This document shows positions 23,802-31,607 of a stretch of DNA of 64,000 nucleotides, one piece after another. Position 1 is the first letter of the stretch; every line of letters begins with the position of its first letter. The translations under genes were made by a program, and so were the position numbers. The notes below the pieces were generated by a model. That model worked only from the letters and a program-made list of their open reading frames with translations, was not told where the DNA came from and ran no database searches. This stretch comes from a virus. The stretch is from positions 1 through 64,000 of the IMG/VR virus record IMGVR_UViG_3300001460_000022. One strand, 5' to 3'.

Positions 23802-24676
23802 TCTTTTACAATTTCTTCAAAATATCTAATCGCTGTAATTTCTCTAGCTTCTTTCGATTCTGGTTTATTATTTTTTAATAAATCAAAATAAATATCTGCA
23901 CAGTTAACTCCAGCTAAAGTAGACATATAAGTTCCTCCTCCTAACCTCGGGTTGCATTCTAGTAAGTAAGGTATCCCTAACTGTGTTACAATGAATTGCA
24001 TACAAGATGGACCCTTTATGCTTAATTCTTTTACAACTTTTTTAACTTGCTCTTTTATTGCTTTGTTTTTTGTAATTTTACCGATAACAGAAATTCCAGC
24101 CTTGGTAGATACCCTCTCTCTAATAACATGAGAAACAATGTTGCTTTCCATATCACAGAAAACATCTACGGTATATTCTTTCCCTGAAATATACTCTTGT
24201 ATCATTTCATTTCTGCTTTCTGTTATTTTTATCCCTCTGCTACCACTCCCTACAATTGGTTTTTGAATAAATGGACCTCTGATACTCAAAGGTAAGTTTA
24301 TATCTTTTGTTTTTAAATATTCATAAAACCTATGTTTTTGCTGACAGGTTTGAACCGTGAAAGTATCAGAACAAAATATTTTACAACCATTCATTTCAAA
24401 CTTATCTTTATTCCAAGAAAGTTTAACAAGATCATGTTCTCCTGTAGGTATAATTACATCTATCTTATGCTTAACTACAAGTTTTAGTAAGAATAAAAGA
24501 TATTCTTCTGACGAGGCCACAGGCACAGTAAAACCCTCATCAGCTAACATATTACCAGCGGATAATTGATTACAATCTACAGCATAAACTTTCGCTTCAT
24601 GTTTTGATTTTTTAATCGATTTAATTAATCCTATAGCGGCTGGGCCTCCAGATTCTGTAACTAATATATTAATCAT
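23798..24676 (-). CDS. ATP-grasp enzyme, CarB (carbamoyl phosphate synthase)-like
   Basis: 292 residues from the ATG at 24676 (an earlier TTG at 24700 lies inside the carbamoyltransferase gene and is less likely). INILVTESGGPAAIGLIKSI, YAVDCNQLSAGNMLADEGF, IIPTGEHDLVKLS is the pre-ATP-grasp domain. FIQKPIVGSGSRGIKI, MIQEYISGKEYTVDVFCDME and LLECNPRLGGGTYMSTLAGV are the ATP-grasp lysine, glycine-rich and metal-ligand segments of the CarB-like group. Such proteins activate carboxylates or make carbamoyl-type intermediates. Its gene directly follows a carbamoyltransferase, separated by one base, suggesting it supplies or modifies the substrate. Biotin-carboxylase-like or ligase roles are alternatives. 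Confidence 0.82.
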   Translation of the reverse strand: MINILVTESGGPAAIGLIKSIKKSKHEAKVYAVDCNQLSAGNMLADEGFTVPVASSEEYLLFLLKLVVKHKIDVIIPTGEHDLVKLSWNKDKFEMNGCKIFCSDTFTVQTCQQKHRFYEYLKTKDINLPLSIRGPFIQKPIVGSGSRGIKITESRNEMIQEYISGKEYTVDVFCDMESNIVSHVIRERVSTKAGISVIGKITKNKAIKEQVKKVVKELSIKGPSCMQFIVTQLGIPYLLECNPRLGGGTYMSTLAGVNCADIYFDLLKNNKPESKEAREITAIRYFEEIVKE

Positions 24677-24677
24677 C

Positions 24678-26222
24678 TTAAGAGAAAATAAAATCTTCAA
24701 TAACTACAGAGTCTATTTCTGTAGTATCTAAAATTTCCAAAGCTGTTTTTGCTTTAGATAATATTGGTTTACCATTTACGTTAAAAGATGTATTAAGCAA
24801 TACTGGAGTTTTTGAGAAAGCGTCCTGACTTAATAAATCATATATAAACTCGTTCTGTTCTCTTGTAACTGTCTGTAGTCTACAAGTTCCATCAATGTGA
24901 GTGATAGATAGTAAATCTTTTTTATATTTATCTCTGACTTTTGGGCAATAGACCATAAAATCACACTCTTGGCTTTGTTCTACGTGAAAGAACTTATGAG
25001 CGTCTTCTAATCTGCACATTCCCGCAAATGGTCTATACCACTCTCTTTTTTTGATCTTTGCATTTAGTGTGTCTTTCATCTGAGGAAATATAGGGTCACA
25101 CAATATAGATCTATTGCCTAATGCTCTAGGCCCAACTTCAGAACCCCCTCTACAAACACCTACTATCTTACCAGATTTTATCTGTTCAGCTAAAGAAGCC
25201 AAATCAACAGTCGAAGCTTTTCTTTCTTCTGTAATTTCAGGTAATTCATTAGAGTCCTCAATCCATAAACCAGAATATGTTATGGGTTTTGATTTATAAA
25301 ATTCATTAGTAATTAACCAGTTGCCATAAACTGCATAACCAAATGATAACCCACAATCGCTTGGGTTTGGAGGAATAAATAAGTTAACACCTAAATCTCT
25401 AATTTGTTGATTGATGAGAATATTCAAAGCGCAACCACCCGTTAAACAAAGCCTTTCTGGAAATCCATGTTTGTCAAAAAAATCTAAAACTAATTCTTCT
25501 GAGACTTTTTGTATAGTAGCGGCAAAAGATGCTCCCATAGCCCCAGATAAAACAGCTTGATTGCTTGGAATGCCAATCATTTGAAAAAACTTTTGATATT
25601 TTTCTGGTTTATGATCTATGAAATATATTTCCATAAACTCTTTCATTGCGGGAATAACTGAATCTATAGGTGTTCCATATCCAGAAAATCCCATTAGTTT
25701 TCCTGCTAGAGCCAAATCAACTTTTGTTTTAGCAGAAACATCTAGAACATATTTAGATAGAACTTGATATCCCCATCCTACATTTGTTTCTAGTTTGTCT
25801 ATGATAGAAAATTTATTTTTATCAAAACTATAAAAATTAAAACAACCATCATTACCTGATCCGTCATAAGATAGAATACTGCAATCATCAAAGTCTGATA
25901 ATGAATAAGCTCCCATAGCATGACCTAGATGGTGGTCACAAAAAACTAATCTAGAATAGTTTAATACAGAAAAATCTAAATTCATTGTAGGCTCGTCCTT
26001 GCTGAGAACAAGCATATCAAATTTGTTTTCTACACCTTTTTCAGATAGTAGATTTATTAGTTCTTGTAAAACTTTATTACAGTTTTCCTGATCTGTAGGA
26101 AACTTATAATATCTCTTCTCATAAATCCTTTCTAGTTCAAGAACAATGCAATCATTGTTTTCTGTATCTAAAAAAGTTAAGTTAGAATCGTGACCAAGAT
26201 GAATTGATAATATTTTAGACAT
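24678..26222 (-). CDS. Carbamoyltransferase, NodU/CmcH/TobZ family
   Basis: 514 residues. SIHLGHDSNLTFL is the N-terminal phosphate motif; CDHHLGHAMGAYSLS holds the metal His pair, SYDGSGNDG the next Asp, and LCLTGGCALNILINQQI the kinase-fold loop. The C-terminal YrdC-like part has VGVCRGGSEVGPRALGNRSI, MKDTLNAKIKKREWYRPF and LLNTSFNVNGKPI. These are all family hallmarks. The family carries out O-carbamoylation of sugars and antibiotics via carbamoyl-AMP. It is the first gene of the glycan operon and is preceded by overlapping alternative hairpins that place its ribosome-binding region inside a stem. Confidence 0.95.
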   Translation of the reverse strand: MSKILSIHLGHDSNLTFLDTENNDCIVLELERIYEKRYYKFPTDQENCNKVLQELINLLSEKGVENKFDMLVLSKDEPTMNLDFSVLNYSRLVFCDHHLGHAMGAYSLSDFDDCSILSYDGSGNDGCFNFYSFDKNKFSIIDKLETNVGWGYQVLSKYVLDVSAKTKVDLALAGKLMGFSGYGTPIDSVIPAMKEFMEIYFIDHKPEKYQKFFQMIGIPSNQAVLSGAMGASFAATIQKVSEELVLDFFDKHGFPERLCLTGGCALNILINQQIRDLGVNLFIPPNPSDCGLSFGYAVYGNWLITNEFYKSKPITYSGLWIEDSNELPEITEERKASTVDLASLAEQIKSGKIVGVCRGGSEVGPRALGNRSILCDPIFPQMKDTLNAKIKKREWYRPFAGMCRLEDAHKFFHVEQSQECDFMVYCPKVRDKYKKDLLSITHIDGTCRLQTVTREQNEFIYDLLSQDAFSKTPVLLNTSFNVNGKPILSKAKTALEILDTTEIDSVVIEDFIFS

Positions 26223-26227
26223 AAAAA

Positions 26228-26264
26228 CCTCTGGGCCTAGGGTGAGTAGACCCAGAGGTCTACT
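26228..26264 (-). promoter_or_regulatory. Two mutually exclusive hairpins ahead of the carbamoyltransferase gene
   Basis: On the minus strand, AGTAGACC (26264-26257), loop TCTG and GGTCTACT (26252-26245) form a perfect 8-base-pair stem. The overlapping CCTCTGGG (26258-26251) pairs perfectly with CCCAGAGG (26235-26228), followed by TTTTT and the ATG at 26222. The two stems share bases and cannot coexist. The second has the shape of an intrinsic terminator and also buries the only Shine-Dalgarno-like AGAGG. This is the logic of an attenuator or translational switch; it might equally be a plain terminator after the reductase genes. Confidence 0.6.
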
Positions 26265-26327
26265 ATGACCTCAAGGAAATAAATCCTCGACCTGTCCTAT
26301 TGTAAGATCGCGACTATCTTATGTCAA

Positions 26328-26441
26328 CTAATCTTCAATAATCTCTTCACTGATTTTGCCTAAAATATAGGCTATAGTCTCATCAGTATAAAAATCAATA
26401 TCTTCGTTTTCCTCTTGTATTTCTGGTTCTAGGTCCGTCAT
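26328..26441 (-). CDS. Possible 37-residue acidic micro-protein
   Basis: An ATG at 26441 opens 37 codons ending in TAG at 26328-26330. The product starts MTDLEPEIQEENEDID, is very acidic and ends KISEEIIED. It fills part of the only sizeable gap inside the left minus-strand block (26223-26479) and lies between nrdA and the regulatory hairpins, where it could act as a leader peptide. No Shine-Dalgarno is visible and no similarity is known to me, so chance is not excluded. Confidence 0.4.
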   Translation of the reverse strand: MTDLEPEIQEENEDIDFYTDETIAYILGKISEEIIED

Positions 26442-26479
26442 AGTGTATGCTATATACACAGAAAAAACAACAAAAGGAA

Positions 26480-28126
26480 CTAACCCTCACAAGAAGTGCA
26501 ATTTAGTATAGATCTAGCTAATTCTTGGCTAGGATTAGCACTTCTTTGGTAGTAAAAACTCTTAACCCCTTGCTGCCAACCAAAAATGAGAAGCTCACTA
26601 ACTTGCTTTGGAGGACATTTGGGAGATATCATTACGTTGAGGCTTTGTCCTTGATCAATATATTTCTGTCTTTGCGCCGCCTGTAATACAATTTCTTTCT
26701 GAGAAATTTCTCCAAAAGTTTTAAATACGTCTTTTTCGTGATCTGACAAGAAATCTAAATGTTGAACTGATCCTCCTTTGACCAGAATTGATTTCCAAGT
26801 AGTCGCATTATTTTTACCCCTTGCCTCAAGAAGTTCTTCTAGATGAGGGTTTTTATATGTGAATTTGCCTTTTGCTAAATCTTTAGTAAAATAATTACTA
26901 TTTAGTGGTTCGATAGAAGGAGAAACTTGGCCAAGAATAAAAGAACTTGATGTTGTAGGAGCAATTGCCATTGTAGTCATATTGCGTCTTCCATACCCAC
27001 GAAGATGTTCTGGTTCCCCAAACTGCTCTGCTAGTTGGAATGTGGCTCTGTCACAACGCTCTCGAACAATATTGTGAATTTCTGCATTCAAGAATTGTGC
27101 CTCCAATCCTTCAAACGCGATATTTTTAGATTGTAAAAGAGAATGCCAGCCAAGAACTCCAAGACCCAAAGCTCTTTGTCTCTTCGCAAAGTTATGACAC
27201 GGTTTCATAAAAGGAATATTTTCTGTTTTATAAATATATTCCTCCATAACTGCGTCCAGAAACTGAACAAGAGTTTCTACAGCATCTGTCTCTTTAATCT
27301 CATCCCATCTCAAAAGATTCAAAGAGGATAAACAACAAACAAAAGATTCATCTGATGAAGAGTGAAGAGCTATTTCACTACAAAGATTAGAAGCATGTAT
27401 TTTTAATTTTTTATCTTTATATGCTTGGGGAGCGTTGTTGTTAGCGTTGTCTGAAAAAAATATGTATGGATACCCTGTCTCAAACCTTTTCTTTATAACA
27501 TTCGCCCAAACTTTTCTTTTATCTTTATCTCCGTCTACCATTGACTGCATCCACTTATCATCAATGCAGACAGCAAATGACATTTCTTGTATTGCATTTC
27601 CTTCACTTCTAATTCTTAAAAATTCTTCAATATCAGGATGATCTATAGGAAGATATGCAGCAAATGATCCTCTTCTTACATGACCTTGAGATACTATTGA
27701 GGCAACTTTATCAAAAAGCTCCATGAAGTAAACTGCTCCAGCAGAACTCCCTCCGACACTAATTTGTTTTCCTCTAGCTCTTAAATCTCCAAAATAACCC
27801 GAGGTTCCAGATCCATGCTTCGTCTGCATCCCAACCTCCGCTTGTTTTTGAAGGATTGAATCCATTTTGTCGTCGATATATACTCCATTACAAGAAATGG
27901 GTAGACCTCTATCTCTACCAAAGTTAGACCAAACAGGACTAGCTAGGGAATAAAATCCCCTTTTCATATAATCTTCAAACTTGTCTGCAAATCCGCTTTG
28001 TCTTAAATACTTTTCAGCAGCTTCTGCGATAGATCTTATTCTTTTTTTAGCTGTTTCTCCTTTTTGCAAATAACCTCTTTCAAGGAACTGTTTAGAATCT
28101 TCGTTTAACCAGTAATAATCTTTCAT
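26480..28126 (-). CDS. nrdA: Ribonucleoside-diphosphate reductase, large (alpha) subunit
   Basis: 548 residues, class I. Catalytic features: LPISCNGVYIDD (first redox Cys), HASNLCSEIALHSSS (Asn, radical Cys and Glu), VCCLSSLNLLRW (second redox Cys), and APTTSSSFILGQVSPSIEP in the phosphate-binding and Tyr region. The tail ends CTSCEG, the swinging Cys pair that re-reduces the active site. It lacks the N-terminal ATP-cone, so overall dATP inhibition is probably absent, common in phage enzymes and a reason for its short length. The enzyme makes dNDPs for phage replication. The small subunit gene lies upstream, with a methyltransferase in between. Confidence 0.95.
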   Translation of the reverse strand: MKDYYWLNEDSKQFLERGYLQKGETAKKRIRSIAEAAEKYLRQSGFADKFEDYMKRGFYSLASPVWSNFGRDRGLPISCNGVYIDDKMDSILQKQAEVGMQTKHGSGTSGYFGDLRARGKQISVGGSSAGAVYFMELFDKVASIVSQGHVRRGSFAAYLPIDHPDIEEFLRIRSEGNAIQEMSFAVCIDDKWMQSMVDGDKDKRKVWANVIKKRFETGYPYIFFSDNANNNAPQAYKDKKLKIHASNLCSEIALHSSSDESFVCCLSSLNLLRWDEIKETDAVETLVQFLDAVMEEYIYKTENIPFMKPCHNFAKRQRALGLGVLGWHSLLQSKNIAFEGLEAQFLNAEIHNIVRERCDRATFQLAEQFGEPEHLRGYGRRNMTTMAIAPTTSSSFILGQVSPSIEPLNSNYFTKDLAKGKFTYKNPHLEELLEARGKNNATTWKSILVKGGSVQHLDFLSDHEKDVFKTFGEISQKEIVLQAAQRQKYIDQGQSLNVMISPKCPPKQVSELLIFGWQQGVKSFYYQRSANPSQELARSILNCTSCEG

Positions 28127-28746
28127 TATGTAATATTCTCTACTAAAACCATTGGGATATGTTGGCCTTGAAATGTGTCTTTTCTATAAAAAGCTGTTTT
28201 TACTTTAAGTTTATCTTTAAATTCCTCGTGCCAAACAGTCGGCACTGACTTAAATCCACCGACAGGTTGAACCCAATCATCAACTAGCCCATATTTTATA
28301 TCAAGATCAAGCATAAGTTGAAAATCATTTCTTATTCCATCTTCCCAGTGATCCCCATCAATATAAATCATATCGAATAATTCACCTTTTAGATCTGGCC
28401 TAACGTCTTGAGACTTTTTCCTCAAAAAAGTAAACCTATCTTTAAAATTATCTGAAATTTTTTCTATTGCAGCTTCTTCGCCAGAAAAATCTGTTTGACC
28501 AGTCATTTCTGTAGCTACATTTTCAACAGGATCAACGGAAGTTAACTTTAAATTTTCATCCAGAGACATCATTATAAAGGCACTACCTCCTTTATAAAAT
28601 CCAATTTCTAAAACGTTTTTTGGTTTAATATAATTAAGACACATTTCAAAGATCCAGCCGTCACTTTGTGGAACAGAACAAGAATCTAAATTATATTCTT
28701 CGTATTTCTTTTGTATTTCTTCAATTTTAGAACAAGTCATCAGCAT
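28126..28746 (-). CDS. Class I SAM-dependent methyltransferase
   Basis: About 205 residues; start ATG 28746 or 28740, both inside the nrdB end. NVLEIGFYKGGSAFIMMSL is the SAM-binding motif I, LTSVDPVEN motif II with acidic ribose ligand, and FDMIYIDGDHWEDG a motif close to Methyltransf_24 and CmcI/rhamnosyl O-methyltransferase types. Those usually methylate sugar hydroxyls or small molecules, which would fit the glycan block; an effect on nucleotides or DNA cannot be excluded. It is inserted between nrdB and nrdA and shares one base with the nrdA start, so it is co-expressed with the reductase. Confidence 0.82.
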   Translation of the reverse strand: MLMTCSKIEEIQKKYEEYNLDSCSVPQSDGWIFEMCLNYIKPKNVLEIGFYKGGSAFIMMSLDENLKLTSVDPVENVATEMTGQTDFSGEEAAIEKISDNFKDRFTFLRKKSQDVRPDLKGELFDMIYIDGDHWEDGIRNDFQLMLDLDIKYGLVDDWVQPVGGFKSVPTVWHEEFKDKLKVKTAFYRKDTFQGQHIPMVLVENIT

Positions 28747-29698
28747 CAAATGTTTGCGAGTTTTTTGCGTATTCTACAGGGCGCGTATGAAAAAAATCAG
28801 TCGCATTATTCCCAAGCAATTCCTCTTCAAACCAGATTGTATTCACCAATAACTTTTTGTCAACATCAAATGCCTTCTTAAAGCCAATTTGTTCTAACGA
28901 CTCATTAATCCTATTTTTAATAAATTCTTTTAAAATGGGTGCGCTTATACCTTTCTCACTATATCCATTAATCATCCAATCTACAATTTGAGATTCTGCT
29001 TTAAAAGCAGCTTGCGATTCTTCGAGAATTTTTTCTTCAAGATCATCATCAAAAAGCTCTGGGTGCTCTCCTCTAATTGTATTGATGATTTTAATACCAG
29101 CTAAAGCGTGAATATTTTCTTCGTTTCTTGTATATTTTACCTGCTGACCAGTATCCTTTAGAACGTTTCTGTATCGATTGAACCAGTTAATTACATAAAA
29201 CTGGCTAAACAGAGATACGTTCTCCACAAAGAGCGTAAATAAAATAAGAGCATAAACATACTGTTTTTTAGAATCTTTGTAGAACCTATGAGTGTATTTT
29301 CTGAGGTATTTTACTCTACCCTCAATAAAATCTAGTTTAAGATTCTGCTCAAAAATATCCTCTAATCCTAATACTTTTAGCAATCGCTCATAGGCATTAT
29401 TATGAATAACTTCCACGTTTGCCATGACATACCCTAAATCAGTCAAACTTGGATGAGGTAGATTATCTCCCAATTTACTCCAAAATTTCTTTACTGCCAC
29501 TTCTATTTGCCCAATCGCTGAGAGAGTCCTAATAATCATCTCTCTTTCTGTATCATTTAAATTTACGTTAAAATCCTGCACATCACTGGTAAAACTAAAC
29601 TCTTTATCTGTCCAAAACCCATTGTGCATGGCTTCAATAAATTCTTCTGCCCAAGGATAATGGTCTGGCTTTCTGGATATCTGTTCTTCAAAAATCAT
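28727..29698 (-). CDS. nrdB: Ribonucleoside-diphosphate reductase, small (beta) subunit
   Basis: 323 residues. Di-iron ligands: E66 in AIGQIEVAVKKFW (Glu where E. coli has Asp), E96 and H99 in VEVIHNNAY with the radical Tyr at Y103, E159 in LFVENVSLF, and E194/H197 in EENIHALAG. The C-terminus FDADDLF is the usual peptide that docks on the large subunit. The Tyr radical site is intact, so this is a standard class I radical subunit of the subgroup with Glu as first ligand. It is the first gene of the leftward unit, with a sigma70-like promoter 16 bases ahead of its ATG. Confidence 0.95.
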   Translation of the reverse strand: MIFEEQISRKPDHYPWAEEFIEAMHNGFWTDKEFSFTSDVQDFNVNLNDTEREMIIRTLSAIGQIEVAVKKFWSKLGDNLPHPSLTDLGYVMANVEVIHNNAYERLLKVLGLEDIFEQNLKLDFIEGRVKYLRKYTHRFYKDSKKQYVYALILFTLFVENVSLFSQFYVINWFNRYRNVLKDTGQQVKYTRNEENIHALAGIKIINTIRGEHPELFDDDLEEKILEESQAAFKAESQIVDWMINGYSEKGISAPILKEFIKNRINESLEQIGFKKAFDVDKKLLVNTIWFEEELLGNNATDFFHTRPVEYAKNSQTFDADDLF

Positions 29699-29713
29699 CT
29701 TGTAATGTTACAC

Positions 29714-29742
29714 ATGTTAGGTCTGGGATAGAAGTGAGTCAA
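29714..29742 (-). promoter_or_regulatory. Sigma70-type promoter for nrdB and the leftward operon
   Basis: Minus strand: TTGACT (29742-29737), 17-base spacer, TAACAT (29719-29714). Transcription would begin near 29707, about nine bases before the nrdB ATG at 29698, giving a very short leader. A GTGTAA box (29713-29708) occupies the discriminator just after the -10. Confidence 0.75.
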
Positions 29743-29786
29743 TGCCTTTTATTGAAAAAAAGAGCTTGGCTCATTAAATTAATATG

Positions 29787-29852
29787 AACGTATGGGTAAC
29801 GTATGGAATATTATTTTAATACGTTAAGGATACGCTCGTATCCGATACGCTC
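29787..29852. repeat. Cluster of CGTAT/ATACG repeats in the divergent control region
   Basis: AACGTATGG occurs twice as a direct repeat with an 11-base period (29787-29795 and 29798-29806), the helical repeat of DNA. ATACGCTC occurs twice (29830-29837, 29845-29852), and GGATACGCTCGTATCC (29828-29843) is a perfect inverted repeat. In all, six copies of CGTAT or its complement fall in about 65 bases between two divergent promoters. This is the layout of a regulator-binding array or an iteron-type origin; which one cannot be told from sequence alone. Confidence 0.65.
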
Positions 29853-29901
29853 ATTTTTTGATGTTATCTCCCTTTTTTGAGGTGTCAAGAAAAAAAAATA
29901 A

Positions 29902-29929
29902 TTGATTTTTTTGATTTTTTGCTTATATT
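29902..29929 (+). promoter_or_regulatory. Sigma70-type promoter for the sigma factor gene
   Basis: TTGATT (29902-29907), 16-base spacer, TATATT (29924-29929), inside an A/T-rich stretch. The predicted start of transcription (about 29936) coincides with the TTG start codon at 29937, so the message may be leaderless. Confidence 0.6.
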
Positions 29930-29936
29930 AGAATAA

Positions 29937-30533
29937 TTGATTGAAAATCTTACAGATTCAGCCTTAACAGACTTGATTAAGGTCGATAACGACGAAAATG
30001 CTTTAGGTGAGCTAATATCAAGGCATTCTGGAATTTATGTGGATATGCTCAAGAAGTTTGGGATGAACTGTCTAACACAAAATCAAGTGTCTGACATCAT
30101 GAAAGATAAAGATTATACAATTTACAAAGCAGCTTTGGAGTATGATGAGAGCAAAGCTAAATTTTCTACTCATTTAGCGAACAAAACCAAATACATGTGC
30201 TTGACACAAAAGACGAAAAACAAAAATAACAAGGTTACAGCTAATTTTGATGAAGTGCAATTTTGTCAAAAAGACAAATCATCCACGCCAGATGAGTCAT
30301 GTAAAATTAATGATTGTTTTAGTAGAATTTTAAATTTAATTAGCAAACACAAAGACTCTAGGTTAAAAACATTATTTCACGAAAGATATTTTTGTGGAAT
30401 AAGAGGCAAATTAAAACCTTGGAAAGAAGTCGCTAAAAAAATTAATTTATCAGCGCAAGGTTGTATAAATATACATGACAAAGCAATAAAAGAATTTAGT
30501 TATAAAATTGAAAATGAAAAAATTAAATTTTGA
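29937..30533 (+). CDS. RNA polymerase sigma factor, sigma70 family (ECF-size)
   Basis: 198 residues. ALTDLIKVDNDENALGELIS and HSGIYVDMLKKF resemble region 2.1/2.2, YDESKAKFSTHLANKTKYMC matches the region 2.3/2.4 pattern (F-D-x-x-x-x-FSTxxxxxxxxxx), and LFHERYFCGI followed by PWKEVAKKINLSAQGCINIH is a helix-turn-helix like region 4. Such phage factors redirect host RNA polymerase to middle or late promoters. A stop (TAA) immediately precedes the TTG at 29937 and no ATG follows for about 30 codons, so a non-ATG start is required. It is the first gene of the rightward unit, opposite nrdB. Confidence 0.78.
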   Translation: MIENLTDSALTDLIKVDNDENALGELISRHSGIYVDMLKKFGMNCLTQNQVSDIMKDKDYTIYKAALEYDESKAKFSTHLANKTKYMCLTQKTKNKNNKVTANFDEVQFCQKDKSSTPDESCKINDCFSRILNLISKHKDSRLKTLFHERYFCGIRGKLKPWKEVAKKINLSAQGCINIHDKAIKEFSYKIENEKIKF

Positions 30534-31602
30534 GGGGCCAATAAATTCCCTGAGCCTAGGTAATGTTTGCGTAAACTTCCTCAGAGAATTAAAAGAAAAA
30601 GATCTAGATATTGGGCTCTTCCCAGTTGGGGATAAAGGTGAATTTCATGCTTACGATCAAGTGAGTGAAGAATTTAAAAATTGGGTCCACAATATCTCAT
30701 CGACGCGATTAAAAAAATTGCATCGAGAAACTCCCACCTTAAAAGTTTGGCATATAAATGGATCTGAAAAAGTTTTACCTAATCAATATCTTTATACATT
30801 TTATGAAACAGATTCTCCAACAGAAGAGGAAGTAAATATTATAAAATTACAAAAACACGTTTTCTTTTCTTCTTCTGAGTCTGCTGAATGTTTTAAAGAT
30901 AAAGGATGTGAAAATGTCTCATTTATTCCTCTTGGGTTTGATCCAGATTTTAAGGAAATAAAAAAAGAACATTTAGAAGATACTATTCATTTTGGTTTGA
31001 TTGGTAAGTTTGAGAGAAGAAAAAACACTCAAGCTATTATTCAGTTATGGACACAAAAGTTTGGAAATAATCCTAAATATCAATTAACTTGTTTGATTCA
31101 CAATCCATTCTTAAATGAAGATCAAATGAAACAAGCTGTTGGTAACTCTTTAAGTGGTCAGCATTGGACTAATGTAAATTTTTTACCTCATCTTAAAACA
31201 AATTCTGAAGTAAATGATTTTATTAACTCTATTGATATAGATTTATCTGGGTTATCTAATGGAGAGGGTTGGAACCTTCCTTCTTTCAACGCTACAGCGT
31301 TGGGCAAGTGGTCTATTGTAAGTAATTGTTCTGCTCATAAAGACTGGGCCACAGAAGAAAATAGTATTTTGGTTGATCCTGTCGGGAAACAACCTTGTTA
31401 TGATAACTTTTTTTTCAAAGAAGGTCTTCCGTTCAACCAAGGAGAATATTACAAATTAAATGGAGATGATATTTTGGAATCTTTTGATAAAGCTGTAGAG
31501 AAAGCGGGACAACTTAACACAGAAGGGACAAAATTGAGGGACAAATTTACATATTCTAAAACAGTTGATGCTATTTTAGACTATATATACAGTGATTTAT
31601 AA
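30514..31602 (+). CDS. GT-B glycosyltransferase (family 4-like)
   Basis: 362 residues from the ATG at 30514, overlapping the sigma gene by 20 bases (a TTG at 30508 is less likely). GPINSLSLGNVCVNFLREL is the N-terminal loop of GT-B enzymes, FFSSSESAECFKDKGCENV and SFIPLGFDPD form the interdomain region, IHFGLIGKFERRKN the donor-side start, and SGLSNGEGWNLPSFNATALG the E-rich donor-binding segment (G-E-G-W-N-L-P). It transfers a nucleotide-activated sugar; acceptor unknown. It belongs to a second glycosyltransferase group on the plus strand. Confidence 0.85.
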   Translation: MKKLNFEGPINSLSLGNVCVNFLRELKEKDLDIGLFPVGDKGEFHAYDQVSEEFKNWVHNISSTRLKKLHRETPTLKVWHINGSEKVLPNQYLYTFYETDSPTEEEVNIIKLQKHVFFSSSESAECFKDKGCENVSFIPLGFDPDFKEIKKEHLEDTIHFGLIGKFERRKNTQAIIQLWTQKFGNNPKYQLTCLIHNPFLNEDQMKQAVGNSLSGQHWTNVNFLPHLKTNSEVNDFINSIDIDLSGLSNGEGWNLPSFNATALGKWSIVSNCSAHKDWATEENSILVDPVGKQPCYDNFFFKEGLPFNQGEYYKLNGDDILESFDKAVEKAGQLNTEGTKLRDKFTYSKTVDAILDYIYSDL

Positions 31603-31607
31603 ATGGT

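Noticed and set aside
16402-26222. Dedicated DNA base hypermodification pathway
   Set aside because: No thymidylate synthase-like hydroxymethylase, base kinase or deoxyuridine-modifying enzyme is visible in the window, so sugar transfer to DNA stays only one of several options.
29828-29860. Inverted repeat GGATACGCTCGTATCC as an intrinsic terminator
   Set aside because: The stem is only six base pairs and the T-run starts ten bases later, so it fits an operator better than a terminator.
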